Positions 33,343-42,238 of a DNA stretch of 64,000 bases are shown one piece after another (within the stretch, counting starts at the first letter, position 1; each line of letters starts with the position of its first letter). Both the position numbers and the translations under genes were made by a program. Under the pieces are notes generated by a model. It searched no databases. It worked only from the letters and a program-made list of their open reading frames with translations, and was not told the origin of the DNA. Location of the stretch: assembly GCF_049651205.1 (NCBI RefSeq), contig NZ_JBASBR010000011.1, forward strand, positions 1-64,000, in the 5' to 3' direction. The stretch comes from Castellaniella sp049651205 (lineage in GTDB: Bacteria > Pseudomonadota > Gammaproteobacteria > Burkholderiales > Burkholderiaceae_B).

Positions 33343-35379
33343 ATGTCCTCCCCAGATCTTCCAAAGGTATTTGGCCCGGATGGCCCCCTGGCCAGTCAAT
33401 TGCCAGCCTACACGCCGCGCCCGGCGCAGTTGGCCCTGTCCGACGCCATCCAGACAACTCTCGATGCGGGTGAAGTACTGATCGCGGAAGCTGGCACCGG
33501 AACCGGTAAAACCTGGGCATATCTGGTGCCCGCGTTCCTGTCGGGCGACAAGGTGCTGGTGTCCACCGGTACCCGCACGCTGCAGGATCAGCTGTTTCGC
33601 CGGGACATTCCACGCTTGCGGGCTGCGTTGTCGATGTCGGTGGATGTGGCTTTGCTCAAGGGGCGCAGCAACTATGTCTGCCACTACCATCTCGAGCGTC
33701 TCGAACAGGATGATCGCGGGCTGAAATCCCGGGATGAAATCGGCTTGCTACGGCAAATCCGCCAGTTTGTGCAGGTAACAGACACTGGCGACAAAGCAGA
33801 TCTGCCTGCCGTCCCGGAAACCGCCGACATCTGGAATCGCGTCACCTCCACCCGCGAAAACTGCCTGGGGCAAGAATGCCCGTTTGTGCGCGAGTGCTTC
33901 TTACTCAAGGCCCGGCGCCATGCCCAGGAAGCCGATGTGGTGGTGGTCAACCACGCTTTGTTTATGGCGGATCTGGCCCTGCGCGAAGAAGGCATCGCTG
34001 ATCTCCTGCCTGAAACACGCCTGGTGATATTTGACGAGGCCCATCAGTTGCCGGAAACCGCGACCCGGTTTTTAGGCCAAAGCATATCCTTGCATCAAAT
34101 TCTGGATTGTGCGCGGCAAACTGAGGCAGCCGGGCTGGCGCATGCCCGCGAGGCCATGCGCTGGTCTGAGCACTGCCAGGCGCTGGACGCGGCTGCCAAA
34201 GCGTTTCGCCTGGTCAGTGCCCCTGTCAGCAAAATGCCGGGTGGCAGGGCTACCTTCGAGCAAATCCCGGACGTCGAGGCATTCGATGCCGCTTTGCAAA
34301 GTTTGAGCGCAGCACTGGATGTGGTGGCTGACGCGTTAGGTACGCAAGAAGATCGTCATCCTGATCTTGCCACGGCGGCCCGGGTGGCGCGTACCCTGCG
34401 GGCGCGATTGCTGCAATGGACCCAGCCGGCACGTGGCGAGTCCGAGCCCGCGGATCATGCGGCCGTACGCTGGATTGAGCACAGCCTGCATTCGGTGCGC
34501 TTGCATCGGGCACCTTTGTCTGTGGCCCGTATTTTCTCCGGATTTCGCAAGCCGCAACAGGCCTGGGTACTCACCTCGGCCACCTTGTCTGTACGCGGCA
34601 ATTTCAGCCACTTTCAGCACCAGTTGGGGCTGCATGATGCGCATACAGAACACTGGGAATCACCCTTTGATTATCCGGCGCAAGGCTTGCTGTATGTGCC
34701 ACAGAACCTACCATGGCCTAATGATCCCGGGTATATCGACGCGTTTGCAAAATCCTTGCTTCCCTTGGTGGATGCTTGCGCAGGTGGGGTGCTGGTGTTG
34801 TGCACCACCTTGCGGGCCGTCGACCGCGTCGCCGACTTTCTCCTGCGTGAGATGTTGTTGTCCGACCGGCCGGTGATGCGCCAGGGAGAGGCTACTCGTG
34901 GTGTGCTGCTGGAACGGTTTCGCTCTGCCGGCAATGCCGTGCTGGTAGGTAGCACGAGCTTCTGGGAGGGCATTGACGTGCCAGGAGACGCGCTTACCCT
35001 GGTGGCGATCGACAAGCTGCCGTTTGCCCCACCGGATGATCCCGTGCTGGAGGCACGCTTGAATGCCTGCCGGGCCGAGGGCGGAAACCCCTTTATGGAA
35101 TATCAGTTGCCACAGGCGGCCTTGTTGCTGAAGCAGGGGGCAGGGCGCCTGATCCGGTCAGAGCAGGATTGGGGGGTACTGATGGTGGGAGATGGCCGGT
35201 TGGTGGATAAGCCGTATGGCCGTCTGTTGTGGCAGGGCCTGCCACCGTTTGCCCGTACGCGGGATCCCTCCGTGGCAGCCGGTTTTATGGCTCGGCCACC
35301 GCTGCTAAGCAGCGCTGCAGTGTCAGATGCGGGTGTGCCTGACACTCCCACGGCGGACACGGCTACTGTGGGCGATTAA
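33343..35379 (+). CDS. DinG/YoaA-family ATP-dependent DNA helicase
   Basis: This 678-residue superfamily 2 helicase is of the XPD type (5'-3') with an iron-sulfur cluster. Walker A is AGTGTGKT at residues 50-57. The probable [4Fe-4S] cysteines are in NYVCHYHLE and ENCLGQECPFVRECFLL. The DEAH box is IFDEAHQLPE. The helicase C-terminal motifs appear in VGSTSFWEGIDVPGDALTLV and QGAGRLIRSEQDWG. Within the family it looks more like YoaA than DinG. The first ATG (33343) was chosen; a TTG codon two positions upstream is possible. Confidence 0.92.
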   Translation: MSSPDLPKVFGPDGPLASQLPAYTPRPAQLALSDAIQTTLDAGEVLIAEAGTGTGKTWAYLVPAFLSGDKVLVSTGTRTLQDQLFRRDIPRLRAALSMSVDVALLKGRSNYVCHYHLERLEQDDRGLKSRDEIGLLRQIRQFVQVTDTGDKADLPAVPETADIWNRVTSTRENCLGQECPFVRECFLLKARRHAQEADVVVVNHALFMADLALREEGIADLLPETRLVIFDEAHQLPETATRFLGQSISLHQILDCARQTEAAGLAHAREAMRWSEHCQALDAAAKAFRLVSAPVSKMPGGRATFEQIPDVEAFDAALQSLSAALDVVADALGTQEDRHPDLATAARVARTLRARLLQWTQPARGESEPADHAAVRWIEHSLHSVRLHRAPLSVARIFSGFRKPQQAWVLTSATLSVRGNFSHFQHQLGLHDAHTEHWESPFDYPAQGLLYVPQNLPWPNDPGYIDAFAKSLLPLVDACAGGVLVLCTTLRAVDRVADFLLREMLLSDRPVMRQGEATRGVLLERFRSAGNAVLVGSTSFWEGIDVPGDALTLVAIDKLPFAPPDDPVLEARLNACRAEGGNPFMEYQLPQAALLLKQGAGRLIRSEQDWGVLMVGDGRLVDKPYGRLLWQGLPPFARTRDPSVAAGFMARPPLLSSAAVSDAGVPDTPTADTATVGD

Positions 35380-35422
35380 GCAAGGCCTATCGCCTATCGC
35401 CTGCAGCCTATGGCCCTACCGT

Positions 35423-36262
35423 CTATAGCCAGTTGACGGGATTCCAGTAGTTTTTGGGCTCGTCCAGGCCTTGCTTGTAATACTTGCTGTCGGGGAAGTT
35501 TTTATCCAGTACTCGTTTGGCGTCGTCGGCGAGGTTGGGTAGGTTCAACTTCTGGTAGCTGAGCATCATCAGATAGAGAGCTTTCTCGACAACCGGGGCG
35601 CCTTCAAAATCGGTGACTACGGTTTGCGCCCGGTTGGCGGCGGCCACATAGGCCCCGCGCTCGTAGTAGTACTGGGCCACGTGCACTTCGTTTTCGGCAA
35701 TAGTGTTCACCAGCCAGGCAGCCCGCAGGCGTGCGTCTGGCGTGTAGCGGCTATCGGGGTAACGCTTGATGAGCTCATTGAACGCTTCGTACGACTCGCG
35801 TAAACCTTTTGGGTCGCGCTCGCTTGGGTCCTGACGCGTAATGTTGGACAAAATCGCGCTGGGAGGTGTGAAGGTGATCATGCCCTTGAGATACAGCATG
35901 TAGTCGGTACCCGGGTGATTGGGGTATTGCTGCATGAAGCGGTCGATGGCCGCCTTGGCCTGATCGGGTTCTTCGTCTTTCCAGTTGACATAGGCCTGGT
36001 CAATCAGTGCCTGTTGGGCGTACAAGCCAAAGGGATAGCGGGCCTCGAGCGCTTCGAGGTTTTTGCGGGCATCTGACCAATTGCCTGAGCTCATGTCAGA
36101 GCGGGCCTGGCTGTACAGACGTTCTGCGCTCCAGCCTGCCGTGGGGTCGACATTGCCCGACGTGGAACTGCACGCTGCCAGCAGCGCCAGGCACAGGCCG
36201 GCAAGCGCCAGCCGAGCAACAGAAGACATGGATTTCATTGAAACGAGTGCATGCACGGCCAC
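35423..36262 (-). CDS. bamD: Outer membrane assembly lipoprotein BamD
   Basis: BamD is the essential lipoprotein of the BAM complex that inserts beta-barrel proteins into the outer membrane. The lipobox LLAACSS places the lipidated Cys at residue 31 from the GTG start used here (23 from ATG 36238). Five TPR-like repeats follow: RLYSQARSDMSSGNWSDARK, PFGLYAQQALIDQAYV, AFNELIKRYPDSRYTPDARL and later ones. GTG 36262 has AAGGA about 6 bases upstream, whereas ATG 36238 has no clear ribosome site but gives a more usual signal peptide; either may be used. It is divergent from rluD. Confidence 0.93.
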   Translation of the reverse strand: MAVHALVSMKSMSSVARLALAGLCLALLAACSSTSGNVDPTAGWSAERLYSQARSDMSSGNWSDARKNLEALEARYPFGLYAQQALIDQAYVNWKDEEPDQAKAAIDRFMQQYPNHPGTDYMLYLKGMITFTPPSAILSNITRQDPSERDPKGLRESYEAFNELIKRYPDSRYTPDARLRAAWLVNTIAENEVHVAQYYYERGAYVAAANRAQTVVTDFEGAPVVEKALYLMMLSYQKLNLPNLADDAKRVLDKNFPDSKYYKQGLDEPKNYWNPVNWL

Positions 36263-36317
36263 GGGGCATCCTTGATCAAGGTGTTAGCATTGTCGGCAGA
36301 TTATATGATTTGTCGCC

Positions 36318-37283
36318 ATGTCTGACACAGAGTTTGCCTCCGACGACGTCGATTCCGACGAACCCGAACACTTTACCCTGCCCTTGCAGGCACTGCCAGA
36401 TCGTCTGGACAAGGTGCTGGCAGGCTTGCTGCCGCAACATTCGCGCAATCGTTTGCAGACATGGATTGAACAAGGCCATGTGCGGGTGGATGGCGTGGTT
36501 GGCAAGATTCGCACGCGTGTAGGCCCTGGTGCCCATATACAGGTGTGGCCACAGCAGGCCCCTGAAGACCTTGCCTTTACCGCTGAACCCGTCGATTTTC
36601 TGGTGGTGGCGGAGTCTGAACAGTGGATTGTGGTCAATAAACCGGCCGGTCTGGTGACACATCCTGGTGCTGGCAACTGGCACGGTACCTTGCTAAATGG
36701 CCTTTTGTACCGCTATCCGGAGCTCCTTCAGGTGGCTCGGGCCGGTATTGTGCACCGGCTGGACAAAGATACCTCGGGCCTGCTGGTGGTGGCGCGTACA
36801 GCCATCGCCCAAACCGCGCTGGTGCGTCAGTTGCAGGCACGCACGGTCAAGCGCGAATACCGCGCACTGGTGCATGGTGTGGTGCGCCAGTCGGGACGGG
36901 TGGATGCGCCCATCGGTCGGGATTCGCGTGTGCCCGTACGCATGAGTGCCGACAGGCCGATCGCGCCTAAGGTTGCGATTACGCATTATCAAGTGCAGGC
37001 AGGCGGACAGTGCGAACAACAGCCCGTCACAGAAATCATTTGCCATCTTGAAACCGGGCGCACGCACCAGATTCGTGTCCATCTGTCGTGGCTGAAGCAT
37101 CCTTTGCTGGGTGATACCTTATACGGTGGCCGTGGCCTGGGCGGCGCCCAACGCCAGATGCTGCATGCGCAGGCACTGAGCTTTCAGGATCCGCTGACTG
37201 CCCAGTGGCAGGCCTTCACGGCCAACCTGCCGGCCGACTTCGAATTGGTGCGCGAGCAAATTGATTGGGAGGCGGGTGCATGA
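36318..37283 (+). CDS. rluD: 23S rRNA pseudouridine synthase RluD
   Basis: RluD converts U1911, U1915 and U1917 (Escherichia coli numbering) in helix 69 of 23S rRNA to pseudouridine. The 321-residue protein has an N-terminal S4 RNA-binding domain (RLDKVLAGLLPQHSRNRLQT, about residues 30-90). The RluA-type catalytic domain has GIVHRLDKDTSGLLVVART with the catalytic Asp, and ends in TGRTHQIRVHLSWLKHPLLG. Its stop overlaps the next start (ATGA). The order bamD / rluD-pgeF, divergent, is common in proteobacteria. Confidence 0.95.
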   Translation: MSDTEFASDDVDSDEPEHFTLPLQALPDRLDKVLAGLLPQHSRNRLQTWIEQGHVRVDGVVGKIRTRVGPGAHIQVWPQQAPEDLAFTAEPVDFLVVAESEQWIVVNKPAGLVTHPGAGNWHGTLLNGLLYRYPELLQVARAGIVHRLDKDTSGLLVVARTAIAQTALVRQLQARTVKREYRALVHGVVRQSGRVDAPIGRDSRVPVRMSADRPIAPKVAITHYQVQAGGQCEQQPVTEIICHLETGRTHQIRVHLSWLKHPLLGDTLYGGRGLGGAQRQMLHAQALSFQDPLTAQWQAFTANLPADFELVREQIDWEAGA

Positions 37284-38077
37284 GCAAACTGCGGGTATGG
37301 GCTCCGGGGGTGCATGGAGTCGGCGGAGCACCGTGGTCAGGGGTGCAATATTTTTCTACCGCGCGCACGGGCGGTGTCAGTAAGGCGCCCTGGGATAGCC
37401 TGAACCTGGGTTTGCATGTCCACGACAATCCATCTGCCGTGCAGCAAAACCGTGCTCGTCTGCAGGTGGCTTTGCCCGGGCCTGTCCAATGGCTTAATCA
37501 GGTGCATGGCACAGAGGTCTGGTGCGCACCTGATCCCGAAGCCGCAGATCCCCCAGCTGCGGTTCCGCCTGTGTCGATATTGGGTCCTTGCGCCGATGCT
37601 GCGGTGACCCGTCAGCGTGGCCTTCCACTAGCCATCCTGACGGCTGACTGCCTGCCTGTTGTGCTGGCCGATGCCGATGGCACTGTGCTGGGCGTGGCGC
37701 ATGCAGGCTGGCGTGGCCTGGTGGCGGGAGTGCTCGAAAACACGCTGGCGGCAATGCGTCGGCGGGCACCCGATGCGCATGGCTGGCGTGCCTGGTTGGG
37801 TCCCGCCATCGGCCCCCGTGCATTCGAGGTGGGTCCCGAAGTCCGTGAGGCTTTTTTGCGGTTGGATTCACAGCTTGCACCGTGTTTTATGCCGTCCGTG
37901 CGGCCCGGACACTGGCTGGCAGATCTTGCGGGCCTGGCCAGTGCGCGGCTGCAATGCGCGGGCGTCGCACACATCGAAGCCAGCGGCGAATGCACCTATC
38001 AGCAGACAGATCGGTATTTTTCGTATCGGCGGCAGAAACAGACAGGGCGCCAGGCCACCGTTGCCTGGCTGGTATGA
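37280..38077 (+). CDS. pgeF: Peptidoglycan editing factor PgeF (YfiH, multi-copper polyphenol oxidase/laccase fold)
   Basis: Proteins of this family remove mis-incorporated L-Ser from peptidoglycan precursors in Escherichia coli and have also been described as purine nucleosidases or laccase-like. The 265-residue protein shows LNQVHGTEVW, LTADCLPVVLADADG, VAHAGWRGLVAGVLE (conserved metal-binding His and Cys) and WLGPAIGPRAFEVG. It is translationally coupled to rluD (ATG 37280 overlapping TGA). The exact substrate in this organism is not shown by the sequence. Confidence 0.92.
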   Translation: MSKLRVWAPGVHGVGGAPWSGVQYFSTARTGGVSKAPWDSLNLGLHVHDNPSAVQQNRARLQVALPGPVQWLNQVHGTEVWCAPDPEAADPPAAVPPVSILGPCADAAVTRQRGLPLAILTADCLPVVLADADGTVLGVAHAGWRGLVAGVLENTLAAMRRRAPDAHGWRAWLGPAIGPRAFEVGPEVREAFLRLDSQLAPCFMPSVRPGHWLADLAGLASARLQCAGVAHIEASGECTYQQTDRYFSYRRQKQTGRQATVAWLV

Positions 38078-38214
38078 TCATTGCATTGGCAACGATGCGG
38101 ATGAGTCCAGACGACTTGATGCTCGCGGATTACCCCGATTGACGGCCTGATCCAGCCTGTCAGAATGATTGAAAGCAATATCAAGAAGCACGGCTTCACT
38201 TTGCGGGGGATGTC

Positions 38215-39831
38215 ATGGCAATTACCGATTCATCACAGCAGATCAACCCGCATGCTGCTGTAGATCATCTCGCCGCCATCCAGGCTGATTTTCTGCAATC
38301 CTGGCAGTTGCTTCTTCAAACCGCGGCTCAGGGCAAGCTAGTGCCGCCCACTGATCGCCGGTTTTCGTCCGATGCCTGGGCCAACGATCCCCAAGCCTTG
38401 TTTTCTGCGCATGCCTACCTGATTCTCACGCGCGCCTTGCAGCAACTGGCGGCATCTGCTGACATTGCAGACTCCGCCCGCGAGCGTCTGCAGTTCTCCA
38501 TCATGCAATGGGCCGAAGCCGCCGCGCCCTCCAATTTTCTGGCCAGCAATCCCGATGCCCGGCAGGCCTTGTTGCGCACCGGCGGAGACTCCCTTCAGCG
38601 AGGGCTGGCCAATCTGCTGCACGATCTTCATCGCCGGCGTATTACACAAACTGACGAAACCGCGTTTGTGCCTGGCCAGAACCTGGCCATTACACCTGGC
38701 TCGGTGGTGTATCAAAATGCCCTGATGCAAATCATTCAGTACCAGCCGCAGTGCACTCAGGTACACCGGCGGCCCTTGCTGATGGTGCCGCCGTGCATCA
38801 ATAAATACTACATTCTCGATCTCCAGCCGGCCAACTCGTTGGTGCGCCATGCGCTGCAGGCGGGGTTTCAGGTGTACATGGTGTCCTGGCGCAATCCGCG
38901 GCCCGACGACACCGACGGCACCGATACCATGGCCTGGGACAACTACATCGAAGACGGTGTCCTGAAAGCCATCCAGGTGGTGTGCGACATCAGCCGTCAG
39001 CCACAGATCAACGCACTGGGTTTTTGCGTAGGAGGCACGCTGCTGTCCACTGCGCTGGCGGTTGCGCGGGCGCGCGGGCAAGATCCGGTGGCGGCACTTA
39101 CCTTGCTCACCACATTTCTCGATTTTCGTGAAACCGGCATCCTGGATGTGTTTGTCGATGAATGGCATGCGCGTACCCGAGACCAGCAACTGGGCGCGGG
39201 CGGGCTCATGTCAGCCCGAGAGCTGTCCACCACTTTTTCATTTCTGCGCCCCTCCGAACTCGTCTGGAACTACGTCAACGCCAACTACCTGATGGGCGAG
39301 TCTCCGCGCGCTTTCGATTTGCTGGCCTGGAACGCCGACGGCACCAATTTGCCAGGTCCGTTTTTTACCTGGTATTTCCGCAATACATATCTCGAAAACC
39401 GGCTCAAGACAGGCCAATTGCCTGTGTGTGGCCAGTTGGTCGATTTCCGTACGCTGGATATGCCAAGCTATCTATATGCCTCGCGTGATGATCACATTGT
39501 GCCGTGGGGCTCAGCCTACGCCTCCACGCTGTTGTTGCGTGGGCCGTTGCGCTTCGTCCTCGGAGAATCCGGTCATATTGCCGGCGTCGTCAATCCACCA
39601 GATCGCGGCCGGCGTGGCTACTGGACATCCGATGTCGATGTCTTGCCCAGCGCCCCCACCGAGTGGCTTGAGTCTGCCACACATGCCAAAGGCAGTTGGT
39701 GGCCCGATTGGCTGCAATGGCTGGCCGGGCACTCGGGGCCGATGCGGCGTGCGCCGGTTCGGCTGGGCAATCAACGTTATCCAATCCTAGAGCCCGCACC
39801 CGGGCACTATGTCACAGTCAGAGCAGACTAA
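38215..39831 (+). CDS. phaC: Class I poly(3-hydroxyalkanoate) polymerase
   Basis: PhaC polymerises 3-hydroxyacyl-CoA (mostly 3-hydroxybutyryl-CoA) into PHB granules. The 538-residue protein is somewhat short for class I, mainly at the N-terminus. The lipase-box-like GFCVGGTLL holds the catalytic Cys; the catalytic Asp lies in LAWNADGTNLPGPF and the His in SGHIAGVVNPP. Other family landmarks are PPCINKYYILDLQPANSLV and SWRNPRPDDTDGTDTMAWDNY (shown in part). phaB and phaR follow directly. No phaA thiolase is present here. Confidence 0.95.
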   Translation: MAITDSSQQINPHAAVDHLAAIQADFLQSWQLLLQTAAQGKLVPPTDRRFSSDAWANDPQALFSAHAYLILTRALQQLAASADIADSARERLQFSIMQWAEAAAPSNFLASNPDARQALLRTGGDSLQRGLANLLHDLHRRRITQTDETAFVPGQNLAITPGSVVYQNALMQIIQYQPQCTQVHRRPLLMVPPCINKYYILDLQPANSLVRHALQAGFQVYMVSWRNPRPDDTDGTDTMAWDNYIEDGVLKAIQVVCDISRQPQINALGFCVGGTLLSTALAVARARGQDPVAALTLLTTFLDFRETGILDVFVDEWHARTRDQQLGAGGLMSARELSTTFSFLRPSELVWNYVNANYLMGESPRAFDLLAWNADGTNLPGPFFTWYFRNTYLENRLKTGQLPVCGQLVDFRTLDMPSYLYASRDDHIVPWGSAYASTLLLRGPLRFVLGESGHIAGVVNPPDRGRRGYWTSDVDVLPSAPTEWLESATHAKGSWWPDWLQWLAGHSGPMRRAPVRLGNQRYPILEPAPGHYVTVRAD

Positions 39832-39844
39832 AAAGGAGAATCCC

Positions 39845-40582
39845 ATGAGCGGAAAACTGGCTTACGTCACCGGAGGTATGGGCGGTATCGGCACCTCGAT
39901 CTGCCAGCGCCTAGCCAAAGAGGGCTTTACCGTCGTGGCAGGTTGCGGCCCCAGCCGTGATTTCGAAAAATGGCTTCATCAGCAGTCGGCCCTTGGATAT
40001 AAATTCAATGCTTCTGTAGGCAATGTCTCCGACTGGGACTCCACCGTCCAGGCCTTCATCGAGATCAAAGAGCAGTTTGGGCCTGTGGATGTGCTGGTCA
40101 ATAACGCCGGCATCACCCGCGATGGCGTCTTTCGCAAGATGACCCAAAACGACTGGCGTGCCGTCATCGACACCAACCTCAACAGCCTGTTCAACGTCAC
40201 CAAGCAAGTGATCGACGACATGGTGGATCGTCAGTGGGGCCGTATTATCAATATCAGTTCCGTCAATGGCCAAAAGGGGCAATTTGGGCAAACCAACTAC
40301 TCCACAGCCAAAGCAGGTATTCATGGCTTTACGATGGCATTGGCCCAGGAGGTCGCCAGTAAGGGGGTTACTGTCAATACGATCTCACCCGGTTATATTG
40401 GTACGGATATGGTGCGTGCCATTCGTCCAGATGTCCTCGAGAAAATCGTTGCCACGATTCCCGTCAAACGTTTAGGCACCCCAGAAGAAATCGGCTCGAT
40501 CGTTGCCTGGTTATCGTCTGACGATGCCGGATTTGCAACAGGTGCCGATTTCTCCCTAAACGGCGGCCTGCACATGGGTTAA
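39845..40582 (+). CDS. phaB: Acetoacetyl-CoA reductase
   Basis: PhaB reduces acetoacetyl-CoA to (R)-3-hydroxybutyryl-CoA with NADPH, supplying PhaC. The 245-residue short-chain dehydrogenase has VTGGMGGIGTSICQRL (cofactor loop near residues 7-22), the NNAGITRDGVF strand, INISSVNGQKGQFGQTNYS (catalytic Ser and Tyr region) and YSTAKAGIHGFTMAL. ATG 39845 has AAAAGGAG upstream. The SVNGQKGQFGQ signature separates PhaB from FabG. It lies 13 bp after phaC. Confidence 0.95.
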   Translation: MSGKLAYVTGGMGGIGTSICQRLAKEGFTVVAGCGPSRDFEKWLHQQSALGYKFNASVGNVSDWDSTVQAFIEIKEQFGPVDVLVNNAGITRDGVFRKMTQNDWRAVIDTNLNSLFNVTKQVIDDMVDRQWGRIINISSVNGQKGQFGQTNYSTAKAGIHGFTMALAQEVASKGVTVNTISPGYIGTDMVRAIRPDVLEKIVATIPVKRLGTPEEIGSIVAWLSSDDAGFATGADFSLNGGLHMG

Positions 40583-40586
40583 ACAA

Positions 40587-41159
40587 ATGCCACAAAACAA
40601 GTCTTCCAAACCTGCCGAGCGATTAATCAAGAAATACCCCAACCGCCGGCTCTACGATACGCAAACCAGTGCGTACATCACCCTGTCTGACATCAAGCAG
40701 CTGGTGCTCGATAACGCGGTCTTTCGCGTGGTTGACGCCAAAAGCGGTGATGACCTTACTCGCAGCATTTTGCTGCAGATCATCCTCGAAGAAGAGTCGG
40801 GCGGGGTGCCGATGTTCTCGGCCACCGCCCTGGCGCAAATCATTCGGTTTTACGGGCACGCAATGCAAGGTGTCATGGGCACGTTCCTCGAGCAAAACAT
40901 CCAGATCCTCATGGATATCCAGGATCGTATGGCTGATCAGTCACAGGATGTGTATCAGCAGCATTTTGGCCCCGAAGCCTGGGCCCAGCTGATGAACCTG
41001 CAAACCCCAGCCTTGCAAAACATGATGAACAGCTACCTCGAGCAAAGCCGAAACGTGTTTGTTCAAATGCAGGATCAAATGCAGGATCAAACCCGCAACC
41101 TGTTCACCGGTTTCCCGTTTCCAGGGCAACCACCTGCAGGTTCAAAAAAGAAACCCTGA
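40587..41159 (+). CDS. phaR: Polyhydroxyalkanoate synthesis repressor PhaR
   Basis: PhaR binds PHB granules and DNA and represses phasin and other PHA genes when no polymer is present. The 190-residue protein has the PHB/PHA accumulation-regulator DNA-binding domain IKKYPNRRLYDTQTSAYITL (about residues 13-32), then two PHB_acc repeats (LEEESGGVPMFSATALAQII; ALQNMMNSYLEQSRNVFVQM). A Gln/Asp-rich tail follows. It starts 4 bp after phaB. A phasin gene is not in this window. Confidence 0.94.
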   Translation: MPQNKSSKPAERLIKKYPNRRLYDTQTSAYITLSDIKQLVLDNAVFRVVDAKSGDDLTRSILLQIILEEESGGVPMFSATALAQIIRFYGHAMQGVMGTFLEQNIQILMDIQDRMADQSQDVYQQHFGPEAWAQLMNLQTPALQNMMNSYLEQSRNVFVQMQDQMQDQTRNLFTGFPFPGQPPAGSKKKP

Positions 41160-41179
41160 AGATCCTGTGATGGCACGAT

Positions 41180-41207
41180 AGGCGCTGCTAGGGTGGTCAG
41201 CGCCTGG
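41180..41207 (+). terminator. Hairpin after phaR
   Basis: aggcgctg (41180-41187) and cagcgcct (41198-41205) form an 8-bp stem with a 10-base loop, 20 bp after the phaR stop, followed by ggttt. It is a plausible weak end of the phaCBR transcript; the T-run is poor. Confidence 0.4.
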
Positions 41208-41275
41208 TTTGCCGCTCAAAAAAATTATTTTGCAAGCCCCTTTCGTGCTTGCGTGTACTCCGTTTTTTGATGTTA

Positions 41276-41294
41276 AATAACGAGAATCATTCTC
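41276..41294. promoter_or_regulatory. Fur box upstream of ftrA
   Basis: aataacgagaatcattctc matches the classical 19-bp Fur consensus (GATAATGATAATCATTATC) at 15 of 19 positions by my count. It lies 36 bp upstream of the ftrA ATG. It predicts iron-repressed transcription of ftrABCD, in keeping with what is known for the Bordetella system. Confidence 0.85.
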
Positions 41295-41330
41295 TTTACC
41301 ATCTTTTTTTATCACTACGGAGTCTTTCAT

Positions 41331-41867
41331 ATGATCGGCAAGTTGCTCATCACGTTGGCAGGTCTGGGTATGGCAACATCGGCAATCGCTGCCGAATACC
41401 CCATCGGCGAACCCAAGGAAATCAGCGGTCTTGAAGTGGCCGCAGTGTATCTGCAGCCCGTCGAGATGCAACCCGACGGCATGATGCGTGCGGCCAAAGA
41501 TTCCGACGTTCACCTTGAGGCCGATATCCATGCGACGGCCGATAACAAAAATGGCTTGCCCGAAGGTGCATGGGCTCCGTACCTCAATATTCAGTATGTG
41601 CTTCAGAAGCAGGGCAGCGACAAAATTCTGAAGGGCGACCTGATGCCCATGGTGGCCAATGATGGCCCTCATTATGGCGACAACGTCAAGCTTGAAGGTC
41701 CCGGGAAATACAAACTCACTTTTATCGTTGGCTCACCTGAAACTGCGCCCAGCAATCATTTTGGCCGCCATGTCGACAAAGAAACTGGTGTGGCTCCCTG
41801 GTTTAAAACTTTCGAAGTGAAGTACGACTTTGTCTTTGCCGGAACTGGCAAGAAGGGCGGGTACTGA
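41331..41867 (+). CDS. ftrA: Periplasmic P19-like iron-binding protein FtrA
   Basis: FtrA is the periplasmic P19/Tpd-family component of a ferrous iron uptake system (FtrABCD in Bordetella, close to EfeUOB/FetMP types). The 178-residue precursor has a signal peptide of about 21 residues ending ATSAIA. The mature domain carries EISGLEVAAVYLQPVEM, DVHLEADIHAT (metal-binding His/Glu) and NHFGRHVDKETGVAPWF. It is the first gene after the Fur box, and ftrB starts 1 bp after its stop. Metal-site residues are assigned by family resemblance. Confidence 0.92.
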   Translation: MIGKLLITLAGLGMATSAIAAEYPIGEPKEISGLEVAAVYLQPVEMQPDGMMRAAKDSDVHLEADIHATADNKNGLPEGAWAPYLNIQYVLQKQGSDKILKGDLMPMVANDGPHYGDNVKLEGPGKYKLTFIVGSPETAPSNHFGRHVDKETGVAPWFKTFEVKYDFVFAGTGKKGGY

Positions 41868-41868
41868 G

Positions 41869-42216
41869 ATGCACGGACGCTGGCTGGCGTTAGGCTTGAC
41901 ACTGTTGGTGACTTGTCTGGCGCCGTTATCTGCTGCGCGAGCCGAGATGCCGGTCTATACCCTGACGTTCAAATCTGATGGTACATTTCAGCCCTCAAAG
42001 CTGGAAGTTCCTGCCGGGCGCTTCAAGATCATTTTGGTCAATGAAAGCACCCAGGCTGTCGAGTTTGAAAGCCTGCCCCTGCGCAAAGAGAAAGTGCTGG
42101 GGCCAGGGGTTACTTCGTTTGTGGTTTTAAACCTTTCCCGGCCAGGCGAATATCCGTTTTTTGATGACTTTCATCCGCAGGTGAAAGGCACCCTGATCGT
42201 TCTTCCCAAACCTTGA
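41869..42216 (+). CDS. ftrB: Cupredoxin-like periplasmic protein FtrB
   Basis: FtrB is the cupredoxin-domain partner of the FtrABCD iron system, thought to oxidise Fe2+ for the Ftr1-type permease. The 115-residue protein has a signal peptide (about residues 1-25, ending AARAE). A cupredoxin_1 beta-sandwich follows (TLTFKSDGTFQPSKLEVPAG, EFESLPLRKEKVLGPG, FFDDFHPQVKGTLIV). ATG 41869 lies 1 bp after the ftrA stop; the upstream in-frame GTG lies within ftrA and would place codons before the signal peptide. Confidence 0.88.
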   Translation: MHGRWLALGLTLLVTCLAPLSAARAEMPVYTLTFKSDGTFQPSKLEVPAGRFKIILVNESTQAVEFESLPLRKEKVLGPGVTSFVVLNLSRPGEYPFFDDFHPQVKGTLIVLPKP

Positions 42217-42238
42217 ATCCCTCGTCTGGACCAGTCTC